Shown here: positions 15,968 to 25,186 of the stretch, in pieces
Position numbering within the stretch: position 1 is the stretch's first letter
Layout of the letters: every line of letters starts with the position of its first letter
Assembly (NCBI GenBank): GCA_965213905.1
Contig: OZ243922.1
Span: 1,798,001 to 1,862,000 of the forward strand
Length of the DNA: 64,000 bases
Reading direction: 5' to 3'
Source of the DNA: SIRX01 sp965213905
GTDB lineage: Bacteria > Actinomycetota > Rubrobacteria > Rubrobacterales > Rubrobacteraceae
Position numbers and translations under genes: made by a program
Notes under the pieces: model-generated
The model's database searches: none
What the model saw: the letters and a program-made list of their open reading frames with translations, nothing else
What the model was told of the DNA's origin: nothing

Positions 15968-17506
15968 CTATCGTCTCACCACCTTTACGGCGTCGGCGAT
16001 GATCCAACCTTTCCCGTTGGTCCTGCTGGATACTTTGACGTACACCCGGTCACCGGGGTTCATCGAGAACTTGCCGAGCCTCATCCACTTGCCGCCATTG
16101 GTTCGTTGGCTGACGACCTTGCGCTTCCACCCGCTGGTGGTTCGGATCTTGTAGTTGGTGCGGTTGTTGTAACCGGAGCTAGAAGGCCACCGGGCTTTCA
16201 CCACGTACTGGGATTTCTTGGGTATCTTCAGCTTGAACCGGGCGGCTCTTTTCTTGCCGGGCTTAGTCGCCCGGTAGCTCTCGCCGTACTTCTGATCGCT
16301 AAAGGTATTGGTGTCCCATGCCCCCGCGGCCGAAAAGCGCGAGGAAGCGTTGTCCACGGTCTGTTTGTAGGCGGGCTTGCCGGTGGAGCTTCCGGCGTAG
16401 CCCTTGACGAGCCTCATGTACTTATCCCAGTCCCAGTAGCGGCCGGGGTCCGTGTGACAGCCGGCCCCACCGCCACTGCCGGAGCATCCCGGCACTTCAT
16501 GATGCCCGATTATGTTTCTGCGGTTTATGGCGATGTTGTACTTTTTGGCGAGGTGCGCCGTAAGCCTCGCCGACGAACGGTACATGGAATCCGTAAACCA
16601 ACTGGAGTTGCTAACGTACCCCTCGTGCTCGATGCCGATGCTACGCTTATTGTAGTCCCACCAGCCGGCGTGCCAACCTATGTCCTTCTCCCGCACCGAC
16701 TGGCCTATCTTGCTGTCCGAGGAGCGCACGGTGTAGTGTGCCGACGCATTAGCGCGCGAGTCCTTGAACCAGCTCAAAGCGCCGGCCCAAGAGCCCTGGG
16801 TGACGTGGACGACCACCTTGTTTATCTGCGACGGGCCCCGGTTTGCCGCCGTATAGTTGCTGCCGTGCGCCCCGTACCAGGTGGACCGCCCGTAATCCCC
16901 GCCGGCCTGGGCGGAGAATACGGTTTCTGTTTCCGCCTCCGGTTGGGCCTCCAGCACCATCTCTTCTCCACCGGAAACTTCCTCCGAGACCCCACTCTTG
17001 AGCGTTTCGTAGACCTGGTTCGCGTAGAGGTTTCCGCCGCCGTACTCCGCCACCGAGTCGTACCAGCCGTTTATGTCCGCCGGTTTCTCCCCGCCCTCGA
17101 TCTCCGAGAGCACCGCCGCACCGCCCGAGACGTTCGCGTCCCGTTCGTTTTTCAGCTCTTCCTCCGTAAATCCCGTAAGCTCCGCCGCCCGGCCCAGCGT
17201 GTTCTCGGACGGGTTCTGGAGTAGCTGCATAATGCCGTAGGCGCCGCGGGCTTCCGGACTGCCCTCCGACGGGCCGCCCTCTTCGTAGTCGCTGGCCCCC
17301 GGCGACGGCATGGTCCAACGGGTGTTCACGTAGCCCATAGCTTTTAGCACGCTGACGGGCACGTCGTACTCCCCGGAAGCGCGTTCGAACTCTTCCTCGA
17401 GCGCGGGTTGCCGGTCCTCTTGCGCCCCAACGGTTCCGCTGGAACTTGCCAAGGCCACGACAGGAATCAATAGAAGAAAAGAAAACACCACGATTTTGGA
17501 CCGCAA
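15968..17506 (-). CDS. secreted peptidoglycan amidase (PGRP/Amidase_2) with golvesin-like C-terminal domain
   Basis: 512 residues. A signal peptide (hydrophobic core FSFLLLIPVVALAS, cleavage probably after VGA) is followed by a lysozyme/transglycosylase-like segment (~40-165, with ARGAYGIMQLL). Next is a PGRP-type N-acetylmuramoyl-L-alanine amidase domain (~215-365). Its Zn ligands are probably His in VVVHVT and His in GCHTDPG, with GHHEVPG between them. The last ~130 residues form a golvesin-like beta domain (WIIADAVKVV), also found in the NlpC/P60 protein at 25.2 kb. Start is TTG with GAGGGGG upstream. Probably remodels the wall around the surface polymer. Confidence 0.85.
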   Translation of the reverse strand: MRSKIVVFSFLLLIPVVALASSSGTVGAQEDRQPALEEEFERASGEYDVPVSVLKAMGYVNTRWTMPSPGASDYEEGGPSEGSPEARGAYGIMQLLQNPSENTLGRAAELTGFTEEELKNERDANVSGGAAVLSEIEGGEKPADINGWYDSVAEYGGGNLYANQVYETLKSGVSEEVSGGEEMVLEAQPEAETETVFSAQAGGDYGRSTWYGAHGSNYTAANRGPSQINKVVVHVTQGSWAGALSWFKDSRANASAHYTVRSSDSKIGQSVREKDIGWHAGWWDYNKRSIGIEHEGYVSNSSWFTDSMYRSSARLTAHLAKKYNIAINRRNIIGHHEVPGCSGSGGGAGCHTDPGRYWDWDKYMRLVKGYAGSSTGKPAYKQTVDNASSRFSAAGAWDTNTFSDQKYGESYRATKPGKKRAARFKLKIPKKSQYVVKARWPSSSGYNNRTNYKIRTTSGWKRKVVSQRTNGGKWMRLGKFSMNPGDRVYVKVSSRTNGKGWIIADAVKVVRR

Positions 17507-17727
17507 GCTACCCCCTCGAACTCAAATACGCGCAGACATTGATATCATTATCGGACGGGGCTTGTAGAACTTGAGGGTTTGCCGGAAAAATTTCACGCTC
17601 CCGGCGCCCGATTTCTCCCCGGAGGATTCGTTGCTTACTGCTAATATTGTGCCCGGGCGTCCGGTAGACGAACTTCGAGGAGATTTTGTGATGTGTCGAA
17701 TCTTTCAGGTAGAAAGTACGGCCGCTG
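17507..17727. other. divergent intergenic region
   Basis: About 220 bases between the minus-strand amidase gene and the plus-strand sulfotransferase gene; it must carry both promoters. AT-rich spots at 17538-17556 and 17640-17650 (TAATAT) could be -10 elements, but I find no paired -35 close to consensus. No small gene seen. Confidence 0.4.
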
Positions 17728-18735
17728 GTGTTTGATCCCGCGAAAGACCGGCTCCAAAGGCTCGACCGTACCCTGCGGCGGACGGCAAAACGCAGCCGGA
17801 GGATGCGCGCGCTCTACTCGTGGCTCGTGGGGCGGCGGCAGAAACTTTACTTAGGGTTGTCGGGGGTGAAGTCCAGGTTCGGTAAAGAAGCCGCGGGGGT
17901 GGACCCGGCGAACATGGTTTGGATCTTCTGCACCAGCCGCAGTGGGAGCACGTGGCTCAGGAGCATGTTGGCGGAGCTTACCGGGGCGAAAGTCTGGGAA
18001 GAGCCGAAAGTCGGGCAACTCTTCGGGAACTTCTACGACGCGGCCCAGAAGGGACAGTCGGGGTCCACGAACTTCATCCTGGGCGAGCCTACCCGCCGCG
18101 GTTGGATCCGGTCTATAAGAAACTTTACCCTGGACGGCGCCTCCTATGCCCAGCCCTTTATCGGGCCGGGGGACTACCTGGTGATCAAAGAGCCTGACGG
18201 TGCCCGCGGCGCCCCACTCCTCATGGAAGCCCTCCCCGAGAGCCGCATGGTGCTCCTGGTACGAGACCCCCGGGACGTCGTATCCTCAGCCCTCGACGCC
18301 ACCCGAAAGGGAGGCTGGATGTACGAATCCATGGACGAGATCAAACTGAAGCGAAACATCTCCAACAAAAGCCCGAGACGCTTCGCATACGGTCGGGCTC
18401 GTGCCTATCTCCGTCAAATAGGAAACGCCAAACGGGCCTACGACCTCCACAAAGGCCCGAAAGCACTGATCCGCTACGAAGATCTAAAGTCGGACACCTC
18501 GTCTGTCATGGAGAAAGCTTGCGCCGACTTGGAAATCCCTGTGGAAAAAGATCAACTATCCCGCGTGGTAGAGAAGCATTCCTGGGAAAACGTGCCCAAG
18601 CAGGAGAAAGGCGGTGGAAAGTTTTACCGCAAGGGAACCTCCGGCGGCTGGAAGGAAGACCTGACCCCCGAACAGGCGGCGCTCGTGGAGAAAATAACCG
18701 CACCCCTGTTGGAGGAGATGTACCCCGAAAATTGA
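17728..18735 (+). CDS. PAPS-dependent sulfotransferase
   Basis: 335 residues. After a basic N-terminus (~60 residues) comes the 5'-phosphosulfate loop WIFCTSRSGSTWLRSML, then the 3'-phosphate-binding segment LLVRDPRDVVSSALDA near residue 180. The C-terminal FYRKGTSGGWKEDLTPEQ corresponds to the RKGxxGxW element that closes over PAPS. It groups by these motifs with the proteins at 36717 and 50547 and the pseudogene at 51691. The GTG start is followed by a gene for a GT2 that overlaps its stop, so it probably sulfates the sugar added by that enzyme or its neighbours. Confidence 0.88.
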   Translation: MFDPAKDRLQRLDRTLRRTAKRSRRMRALYSWLVGRRQKLYLGLSGVKSRFGKEAAGVDPANMVWIFCTSRSGSTWLRSMLAELTGAKVWEEPKVGQLFGNFYDAAQKGQSGSTNFILGEPTRRGWIRSIRNFTLDGASYAQPFIGPGDYLVIKEPDGARGAPLLMEALPESRMVLLVRDPRDVVSSALDATRKGGWMYESMDEIKLKRNISNKSPRRFAYGRARAYLRQIGNAKRAYDLHKGPKALIRYEDLKSDTSSVMEKACADLEIPVEKDQLSRVVEKHSWENVPKQEKGGGKFYRKGTSGGWKEDLTPEQAALVEKITAPLLEEMYPEN

Positions 18736-19724
18736 CCACCCCGAAGGCTTCGATAGTAATCCCCACTTTGAACGCCGGTCCCGGCTTTAGAGACTTGCTC
18801 GATAAGCTCACCACCCAGAAAACAAACTTCGACTACGAAATAGTAGTCGTGGACTCCGGTTCGACGGACGGCACCGCCGAGTTGGCCCGCCGCTACGGAG
18901 CCTCCGTACACCAGATACATAAATCCGAGTTCGATCACGGCGCGACCCGCAACCTGGGCGTCTCGCTCTCCAAGGGCGAGTACGTCGCCCTTACCGTGCA
19001 GGACGCCGTGCCCCTCGACGAAAACTGGCTCGCCACGATGGTCGAGAACCTGGAGCGCGACGAGCGGGTGGCCGGGGTGTACGGACGCCAAGTTCCCAAA
19101 CCCGAAAGCGACGAACTTACCCGCGCCCTGGTAACCGGCTGGCCCATTGCCGCTACCGCCCGCCGGGAGCAGTTCGCGGGGTCCCTGGAGCGCTACCACG
19201 CGCTACCCCCCGCGCAACGCCGCACGCTGGCAACCTTCGACAACGTAAGCTCCTGCCTGCGGCGCTCCGTCTGGGAAGAAATACCCTTCGACCGGACGAA
19301 CTTCGGGGAAGACCTGCGCTGGGGGGGAAAGGTTGTTGAAGCCGGCCACAAGCTGGTCTACGAACCCCGCTCCGCCGTATTCCACTCCCACGCCCGCGGC
19401 GCGCTCCGCGACCTCCGGCGGCACTACGTGGACCAGCTCGTAGTCCTGGATCTCTTCGGCCCCGACCTGGCCCCGAAGCCCCGGCATCTACCCCGGAACG
19501 TTTTACGCCCCGCCGCTTACCTGTATTTCCGGCGCCTGAAAACGGAGAAAACGGAGAAAACGGAGAAAACGCGCCGAATTTCGCCGCGTTTCGCGCTCGG
19601 GGCGATGCGGTATGCCGTCGTATCCCAGGCCGGCGCCTACCTCGCGGTCGGGGGACGCCGGCTCTCCCGGACCTGGCCTGGGCTGTACGCCCGGTTGGAC
19701 CGCTTTCTGAAAAAGGGTGGCTGA
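18732..19724 (+). CDS. family 2 glycosyltransferase
   Basis: About 330 residues. The family motif begins right after the start (SIVIPTLNAGPGFRDLL), with VVVDSGSTDGT near residue 40, LTVQDAVPLD as the metal region, and FGEDLRWGGKVVEAGH as the catalytic motif. This resembles rhamnosyltransferases of O-antigen loci. I place the start at TTG 18732, which overlaps the sulfotransferase stop by 3 bases; longer frames upstream only shadow that gene. A 9-base tandem repeat near the 3' end encodes KTEKTEKTEKT. The next gene starts on the base after the stop. Confidence 0.87.
   Translation: MTTPKASIVIPTLNAGPGFRDLLDKLTTQKTNFDYEIVVVDSGSTDGTAELARRYGASVHQIHKSEFDHGATRNLGVSLSKGEYVALTVQDAVPLDENWLATMVENLERDERVAGVYGRQVPKPESDELTRALVTGWPIAATARREQFAGSLERYHALPPAQRRTLATFDNVSSCLRRSVWEEIPFDRTNFGEDLRWGGKVVEAGHKLVYEPRSAVFHSHARGALRDLRRHYVDQLVVLDLFGPDLAPKPRHLPRNVLRPAAYLYFRRLKTEKTEKTEKTRRISPRFALGAMRYAVVSQAGAYLAVGGRRLSRTWPGLYARLDRFLKKGG
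19538..19570 (+). repeat. 9-base tandem repeat inside a glycosyltransferase gene
   Basis: About 3.6 copies of GAAAACGGA, encoding repeated Lys-Thr-Glu in frame. Because the unit is a multiple of three, copy-number change would alter a linker length without breaking the frame. Confidence 0.8.
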
Positions 19725-21071
19725 GTGCGGGTACTCTTTACCGTCCACCAGTTCTTCCCCGACCACCGCGCGGGCGTCGAGATCGTCACGCTCGGCCTGG
19801 CGAAAGAACTGAAAAAACGCGGCCACGAGCCTTACGTCCTGGCCGCCAAACGCAGCGTGCCCGGTAGCGGCATAGAGCCGGGGGAAACCGAAGACTATGA
19901 TTACGAAGGAATACCCGTGCGCCGGATCGGGCGCCCGGAAGAAGGACTCTCCCGACCCTACAGGCTGAACTACGAAAACGAAGCGTTGGCGCAAAGGGCG
20001 CGGGAGTACGCGCTAAAGGTGCAGCCGGACCTCGCACACCTCATGCACCTCCAGGGGCTCTCGGCCAGCATCATCCCGGCATTCAAAAAACTCGGTTTGC
20101 CGGTGGTGTACACAGCGGCGGACTTCTGGACGGTTTGTCCCGTCGTAGACCTTCATCGCCACGACGGCGTCCTGTGTACCGGGCCGGAGGTCTCCCACTG
20201 CGTCCGGTGCATAGCCGGCCGCAACCCGGACCCGCGCCTGAAGGCCGCGGTAGACTGGGTGCCCGGCGCCGCGTTCAAAGGAGCCGGCCTGCTCTCCCGG
20301 ACACCCGCCGCCCGCGTCTCGGGCTCGCTGCGCCAGATCCGGGCCGTCGCCGAACGCCCGGAGTACATAAGAAAGCACATGAAATCCGTAGACCTCGTCC
20401 TCGCCTACACCACCCTGACTCGGGACCTCCTCGCCGCCAACGGCATCGGGGTTGAAAAAACCTACGTCTCCCCCTACGGCGTAGACACCTCGCACGTCGG
20501 CCCCCCCCGCGAAGACCGGGACGCCGCGCCGCCCCGCTTCGGCTTTGTCGGGACCCTGGCGCCCCACAAAGGCTGCGACGTTCTCGTGCGGGCCTTTGGG
20601 ATGCTGCCGGAGTTGAAAGCTACACTCACCATCCACGGCGACCCAGAGCGGTACCCGGATCACGTAGATGAACTACGCGAGCTCGCCGGAGACGACGGGA
20701 GGATAACCTTCAGCGGCCCGTTCCCGCGGGAGGAAGCGGACGAAATCTTTGCAAACCTCGATGTCCTCGTTGTGCCGTCCCGCTGGTACGAAAACGCGCC
20801 GGGCGTCATCTTCGAGGCCTTCACCGCCGGGGTCCCGGTGATCGCGACGAACCTCGGCGGGATGTCCGAGTTCGTCCGGCCCGACGAGAACGGGCTCCTT
20901 TTCGGGCTGGAGGACGCCGAAGACCTGGCGCGGCAACTCCGCCGCCTCGCCGGGGAACCGGGCCTGATAGAGAGGCTGAGAGCCGGAATCCCGTCGGTCA
21001 AGACCGTCGCGGAGTATGTGGACGAGGTCGAAGAACTTTATGATACGTTGCTGAGAAAGAAGTCGCGGTAG
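19725..21071 (+). CDS. family 4 glycosyltransferase
   Basis: 448 residues, GT-B fold. The N-terminal domain begins VLFTVHQFFPDHRAGVEIVTLGLAKEL, typical of GT4 enzymes. The C-terminal domain has GFVGTLAPHKGCDVLVRAF and the donor-binding block PSRWYENAPGVIFEAFTAGVPVIAT, including the EX7E-like motif. The GTG directly follows the stop of the GT2 gene. Hydrophobic acceptor loops suggest a lipid-linked substrate. Donor unknown. Confidence 0.9.
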   Translation: MRVLFTVHQFFPDHRAGVEIVTLGLAKELKKRGHEPYVLAAKRSVPGSGIEPGETEDYDYEGIPVRRIGRPEEGLSRPYRLNYENEALAQRAREYALKVQPDLAHLMHLQGLSASIIPAFKKLGLPVVYTAADFWTVCPVVDLHRHDGVLCTGPEVSHCVRCIAGRNPDPRLKAAVDWVPGAAFKGAGLLSRTPAARVSGSLRQIRAVAERPEYIRKHMKSVDLVLAYTTLTRDLLAANGIGVEKTYVSPYGVDTSHVGPPREDRDAAPPRFGFVGTLAPHKGCDVLVRAFGMLPELKATLTIHGDPERYPDHVDELRELAGDDGRITFSGPFPREEADEIFANLDVLVVPSRWYENAPGVIFEAFTAGVPVIATNLGGMSEFVRPDENGLLFGLEDAEDLARQLRRLAGEPGLIERLRAGIPSVKTVAEYVDEVEELYDTLLRKKSR

Positions 21072-21094
21072 AAGCTCGTGGAGGAATTTATTAG

Positions 21095-21946
21095 ATGAAG
21101 ATCCTCGTGGCCGGCGCCGGAGGCCAGCTTGGCCAAGAACTGGCGGAGATACTGCCCGGAAGAGGGCACGAAACAATCGCCCTCGCACGCAACGGGCTGG
21201 ACATAACGGACGCCAGTTCGGTAAACAAAAACATCGGGCGGCACGCGCCGGACCTCGTCATAAACGCCGCCGCCTACACGGATGTTGACGGCTGCGAGAC
21301 CGAGCCGGAGACGGCCTACGCGGTCAACGCCACCGGGCCGCGCAACCTGGCCCAGGCTTGCGGGGAGGAGGGCTGCGACCTTTTGCACGTCAGCACCAAC
21401 TACGTCTTCGACGGTGAGGACGGGAGGCCGTACGAACCCTTCGACCCGCCGCGCCCCATAAGCGCCTACGGCCGCACCAAGCTGGCCGGGGAAGAGTACG
21501 TAAAGCACCTCTGTAACCGGTGGTACGTCGTCCGGACCGCCGGCGTCTACGGCCGGGGGCACAACTTCGTGCGGACGATGCTGCGCGTCGGCAAAGAGCG
21601 GGACGCGCTAAAAGTAAAGGACGACGAGTTCGTTTCTCCCACCTACGCCCGCGACCTCGCGCAAGGCATCGCGGAGGTAGTAGAAAATAAACTCTACGGC
21701 CTCTACCATTTGACCAACGCCGGCTCCTGCTCCTGGTACGAGTTTACCCGCGAGATCCTCGACCTCGCCGGCATCGAAACCGAAGTGCAGCCGATACCCG
21801 CCGCCGAGTACCCGCTCCCCGCCGCCCGGCCGGCAAACGGCGTGATCTCCGGCCTCGGAAACCCGCAAGGGAGCCCGAAGCTCCGTCACTGGCGCGAGGC
21901 GTTGGCGGACTACCTGCATAGGGAAGGCGTCGTTGAAAGCGCCTAG
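21095..21946 (+). CDS. rmlD: dTDP-4-dehydrorhamnose reductase
   Basis: Last step of dTDP-L-rhamnose synthesis. 283 residues. The Rossmann motif GAGGQLGQELAEIL is at the N-terminus, then YTDVDGCETEPETAYAVN, STNYVFDG, and the YxxxK pair in SAYGRTKLAGEEY. All are standard for RmlD. A GTGGAGG-like site lies about 10 bases before the ATG. It overlaps the next sulfotransferase gene by 14 bases. Confidence 0.94.
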   Translation: MKILVAGAGGQLGQELAEILPGRGHETIALARNGLDITDASSVNKNIGRHAPDLVINAAAYTDVDGCETEPETAYAVNATGPRNLAQACGEEGCDLLHVSTNYVFDGEDGRPYEPFDPPRPISAYGRTKLAGEEYVKHLCNRWYVVRTAGVYGRGHNFVRTMLRVGKERDALKVKDDEFVSPTYARDLAQGIAEVVENKLYGLYHLTNAGSCSWYEFTREILDLAGIETEVQPIPAAEYPLPAARPANGVISGLGNPQGSPKLRHWREALADYLHREGVVESA

Positions 21947-22970
21947 CGCGCTACACAAGATTTTGCGGGAGACGAGGACGCTCTTAGGTTCTACGGGCCG
22001 CCGGATAAAGTCCATGGGGAGCCGCCGGGCACGCAGGCAACTCGCCGCTGGAACGAACTCCTTTGCGGAGGTGCCGGTGTTCTTCGTCGTTGGCTACCAG
22101 AAGTCTGGAACGACCTGGTTGATGCGGATGCTCGACGCCCACCCGGAGATACTCTGCAAAGGTGAAGGACGCTTTTTCGGGGCGGAGTGGCGGCAGCCAA
22201 ACCTCAGAAAAGCCGAGGTGCGGCGCCCGGCCAGCTCACTCTACAACGCCCTGATCGGGGCGGAGTACCTCCGCGTCTGGGTCGAGCGTTCCATCTGGAG
22301 CGCCGACGAGCCCGCCGAGGAGCACCTGGACAACCTGACCCGCCTGGCCGTAGATTACTTCCTCAAAAACGAACTGCTAAAGACCGGCAAAAAGATGGTG
22401 GGAGACAAGTCCCCGCTGCTCGACCCCGGCACGATAGCGGAAATATCGCGCATCTACCCGGAGGCGAAGGTGATCCACATAATCCGCGACGGCCGCGACG
22501 CCGCGGTATCGGCGGCCCACCACCGCCGGAACTTCGGCCTGACCAAAAACGGCCTCGAAGACGCCGCGGGCGAGCTCTTCTCGAAAGGCCAGCTAAAAAA
22601 GCTCTCCAGAGACTGGCGGGAGCGGGTGGGCCGCACGGCCGAAAAAGGACCGGCGCTACTGGCAGAAAACTACCACGAGGTGCACTACGAAGATTTGCTG
22701 GAGGAGCCCGAGACCGTGTTCGGCGATCTGGCAAAATTTCTCGGGGCCGTCTCAGACGAGAAGACCGTGCGACGGTGCGTGACCGCCACGAGCTTCGAGA
22801 AGCTCTCGCGGGGAAGAAAACCGGGCCAGGAGGACGCGACCTCCTTTTTCCGCAAGGGCGTCGCGGGCGACTGGCAGAACGTCTTTACCGAACGGCACAA
22901 GGAGATCTTCAAGAAAGAAGCCGGAGCATTGCTCGTTGAGCTCGGCTACGAAAAAGACGGGGACTGGTAA
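21933..22970 (+). CDS. PAPS-dependent sulfotransferase
   Basis: 345 residues. The 5'-PSB loop is VGYQKSGTTWLMRML (about residues 51-65), followed by HPEILCKGEGRFFG. The 3'-PB is VIHIIRDGRDAAVSA, and the C-terminal FFRKGVAGDWQNVFT matches the classical RKGxxGDW motif of sulfotransferases. It is most similar in motif layout to the C-terminal third of the giant fusion protein at 44470. It starts with TTG inside the 3' end of rmlD, so it is part of the same transcription unit and probably modifies the rhamnose-containing polymer. Confidence 0.88.
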   Translation: MKAPSALHKILRETRTLLGSTGRRIKSMGSRRARRQLAAGTNSFAEVPVFFVVGYQKSGTTWLMRMLDAHPEILCKGEGRFFGAEWRQPNLRKAEVRRPASSLYNALIGAEYLRVWVERSIWSADEPAEEHLDNLTRLAVDYFLKNELLKTGKKMVGDKSPLLDPGTIAEISRIYPEAKVIHIIRDGRDAAVSAAHHRRNFGLTKNGLEDAAGELFSKGQLKKLSRDWRERVGRTAEKGPALLAENYHEVHYEDLLEEPETVFGDLAKFLGAVSDEKTVRRCVTATSFEKLSRGRKPGQEDATSFFRKGVAGDWQNVFTERHKEIFKKEAGALLVELGYEKDGDW

Positions 22971-23027
22971 GCTGGGCGGCGCTTCGTCTTTTGCTGGCAA
23001 GTTCTCTTCAAGGAAGGAAGTCACGGC

Positions 23028-23999
23028 CTGAGATCCTGGTTCTATAGGATCGCGGGGGTTCTCGTCAGCGGGTTGTTCGTCTATCTGGCGGTCCGCCAGG
23101 TGGACGTTTCGGAGGCTCTGCGGGCTCTGGGCAACGTGCGGCCATCTTGGCTGCTCGTGGCGGCGCTGGTCTACCTGGCGAGTTGCCCGCTGCGGGCGCA
23201 GCGCTGGCGGCTTATCCTGCGGGGTCAGAGGGAGCTTTCTCTGGGGCAGACGCTCGTTCCCCTGTTCGTCGGGTACATGGCGAACAACCTGCTCCCGGCC
23301 CGGGCCGGAGAGTTGTACCGGATGCACTTTCTGGGCCGCCGCGCTCGCCTGAGCCGGAGCGGGGCGCTGGCGAGCATCGTCGTCGAGCGCACCTTCGACG
23401 GCCTTATGATGGGAGTTTTGATGCTGTTGGTCTTCCTGATGTTTCCGGGGGAGAGGCTGCTCGGTACGGCGGCCCTGGTTTTGGGCCTGGTGGTTCTTCT
23501 GTTGACGGTGGCTATCGTGTTTCACGTATTGCGGGCGGACCCGGACCACGGTCTCTCGAATTGGCTCGTCGGGCTGCTGCCGGACACCCTGGAGAAGCTC
23601 GTCGGGGAGCGCCTGAAGCTCTTTTCGCGCGGGATGCGCGGCATCTCTACCGTCGGAGCCGCGACGGAGGCCGCCTTTTACACGCTGGTCATCTGGGGGA
23701 TGGAGTTGTTGGCCTACACGCTGGCCGTGTTCTCTTTCGGGGTGATGCTGCCACTCTCCGGGTATCTTCTGGTCTACACGCTGGCGGCGCTCGGCACGGC
23801 CTTGCCCTCCGGCCCGGCCTACGTCGGGCCTTACCAGTACGCCTTTGTGCTGGCCCTGGGGGTGTTCGCCGTCTCGCGGGAGACTGCCCTCGCCGTCTCC
23901 GTCGGCGCCCAGATGGCCCTGTTGGGCTCGGTCACGTTGGTCGGGCTCGTCTTGCTTTTAAGAGATCAACTACTAGAGGGAAGGACCGGGAGAAGATGA
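23028..23999 (+). CDS. flippase-like integral membrane protein (YbhN/LPG-synthase TM family)
   Basis: About 323 residues with eight or so hydrophobic segments and the family motifs RAQRWRLILRGQ, GYMANNLLPARAGELYRM and ASIVVERTFDG. Members are proposed lipid or lipid-linked sugar flippases. A TTG at 23073 is the usual-codon start but truncates the first membrane helix. Reading back in frame, a CTG at 23028 follows AAGGAAGGAAG by 7 bases and restores the helix, so I extend to it; this non-standard start is an inference. Confidence 0.8.
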   Translation: MRSWFYRIAGVLVSGLFVYLAVRQVDVSEALRALGNVRPSWLLVAALVYLASCPLRAQRWRLILRGQRELSLGQTLVPLFVGYMANNLLPARAGELYRMHFLGRRARLSRSGALASIVVERTFDGLMMGVLMLLVFLMFPGERLLGTAALVLGLVVLLLTVAIVFHVLRADPDHGLSNWLVGLLPDTLEKLVGERLKLFSRGMRGISTVGAATEAAFYTLVIWGMELLAYTLAVFSFGVMLPLSGYLLVYTLAALGTALPSGPAYVGPYQYAFVLALGVFAVSRETALAVSVGAQMALLGSVTLVGLVLLLRDQLLEGRTGRR

Positions 24000-24102
24000 G
24001 TTGTTCGTCTCACCCGGTCACGTTTGCTATATCATGCGTCGCAACTCTGCCGGGGTTCAGAGTCCCGAAAGTAATCTCGCGTAAGGAGGTGTCTGCGAAA
24101 AG

Positions 24103-24981
24103 ATGATCCTCGTCACGGGCGGCGCCGGGTTTATCGGAAGTCACGTGGCGGACGCGCTGCTGGCCGCCGGAGAAGAAGTGCTGGTGCTCGACAACTTCGT
24201 AACCGGCGACGAGTCCAATCTTCCGGAAGAGGCGGAGGTTTTGGAAGCGGATATTGCCGACCCATCTGCGGTCGGCGCCATAGCCGGACTAAAGCCGGAG
24301 GCCGTGATCCACGCCGCCGCCCAGGTGAGCGTGGCGAACTCTATGTCCGACCCGGACCGGGATCTCGCCGTAAACGTAACCGGCACCGCGAACGTACTCG
24401 CCGGGGCGAAGGCCGCCGGCGCGGGGCGCTTCGTGTTTCTCTCCACGGGCGGCGGCATCTACGGCGAGTCGGACGGCGCCGACGAAGAGACGCTGCCCGC
24501 CCCGATGAGCTACTACAGTGCCCACAAGTACCTCGCCGAGCGCTACGTCCAGTACAGCGGCATCTCCTACGCCAACGCCCGGCTCGCCAACGTCTACGGA
24601 CCGCGCCAGAGAAAAGACCTCGAAGGCGGCGTCGTGGCGATCTTCGCCGAACGCCTCCGCAACGGGACGCCCATCCTCATAAACGGCTCCGGAGAACAGA
24701 GCCGGGACTTCGTACACGTCGCAGACGTGGCCGACGCGCTGTTGCTCATGGCAAACAGCGGAGAAGACGGAACGTGGAACGTCGGCACCGGAGAGGCGAC
24801 TAGCATACTTGAGCTTCTACGGACGATGGAGGATACCGCTGGACCGGCGGCCAGGGTCGAGCACGGCCCCGGACGTCCCGGGGACGTGCAACACTCTCGC
24901 TTGAACGTGGATAAGATTCAAAAAGATCTCGGATGGTGCCCCAGGCGGGATCTAGCTTCCGGCCTCGCAGAAACATTCTAG
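24103..24981 (+). CDS. NAD-dependent sugar-nucleotide epimerase/dehydratase
   Basis: 292 residues, extended short-chain dehydrogenase. The N-terminal GGAGFIGSHVADALL binds NAD. The catalytic Ser/Thr is in FLSTGGGIYGE and the YxxxK pair in YYSAHKYLAERY; NVGTGEATS closes the substrate site. It is near UDP-glucose 4-epimerase (GalE-like) but short, so C4 epimerisation is likely and the exact sugar unknown. An ATG with AAGGAGG 9-15 bases upstream begins it. Confidence 0.85.
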   Translation: MILVTGGAGFIGSHVADALLAAGEEVLVLDNFVTGDESNLPEEAEVLEADIADPSAVGAIAGLKPEAVIHAAAQVSVANSMSDPDRDLAVNVTGTANVLAGAKAAGAGRFVFLSTGGGIYGESDGADEETLPAPMSYYSAHKYLAERYVQYSGISYANARLANVYGPRQRKDLEGGVVAIFAERLRNGTPILINGSGEQSRDFVHVADVADALLLMANSGEDGTWNVGTGEATSILELLRTMEDTAGPAARVEHGPGRPGDVQHSRLNVDKIQKDLGWCPRRDLASGLAETF

Positions 24982-25186
24982 GAACGAAAACATGAATTTT
25001 ATGGCCCACGTTCTCCTCCAAACCGGTTGCCCGGGACCGCTCGTGCAACACAGCGGTCATATCCATAGTAGCAACTCAAATGTTTAGATTTGTTAAAATT
25101 TTACTCGTTATTAGTGACTTTCGGGTTACGACTCCGTTACACTACCAACCTGAAAATCAATAAAACGCTCGGAGGGGGGCGCAAAA
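24982..25186. other. AT-rich intergenic region upstream of the NlpC/P60 gene
   Basis: 205 bases without a gene. A TACACT hexamer near 25138 is a possible -10 for the downstream gene, but no good -35 is paired with it. The stretch 25085-25125 is markedly A+T-rich for this window. Confidence 0.4.
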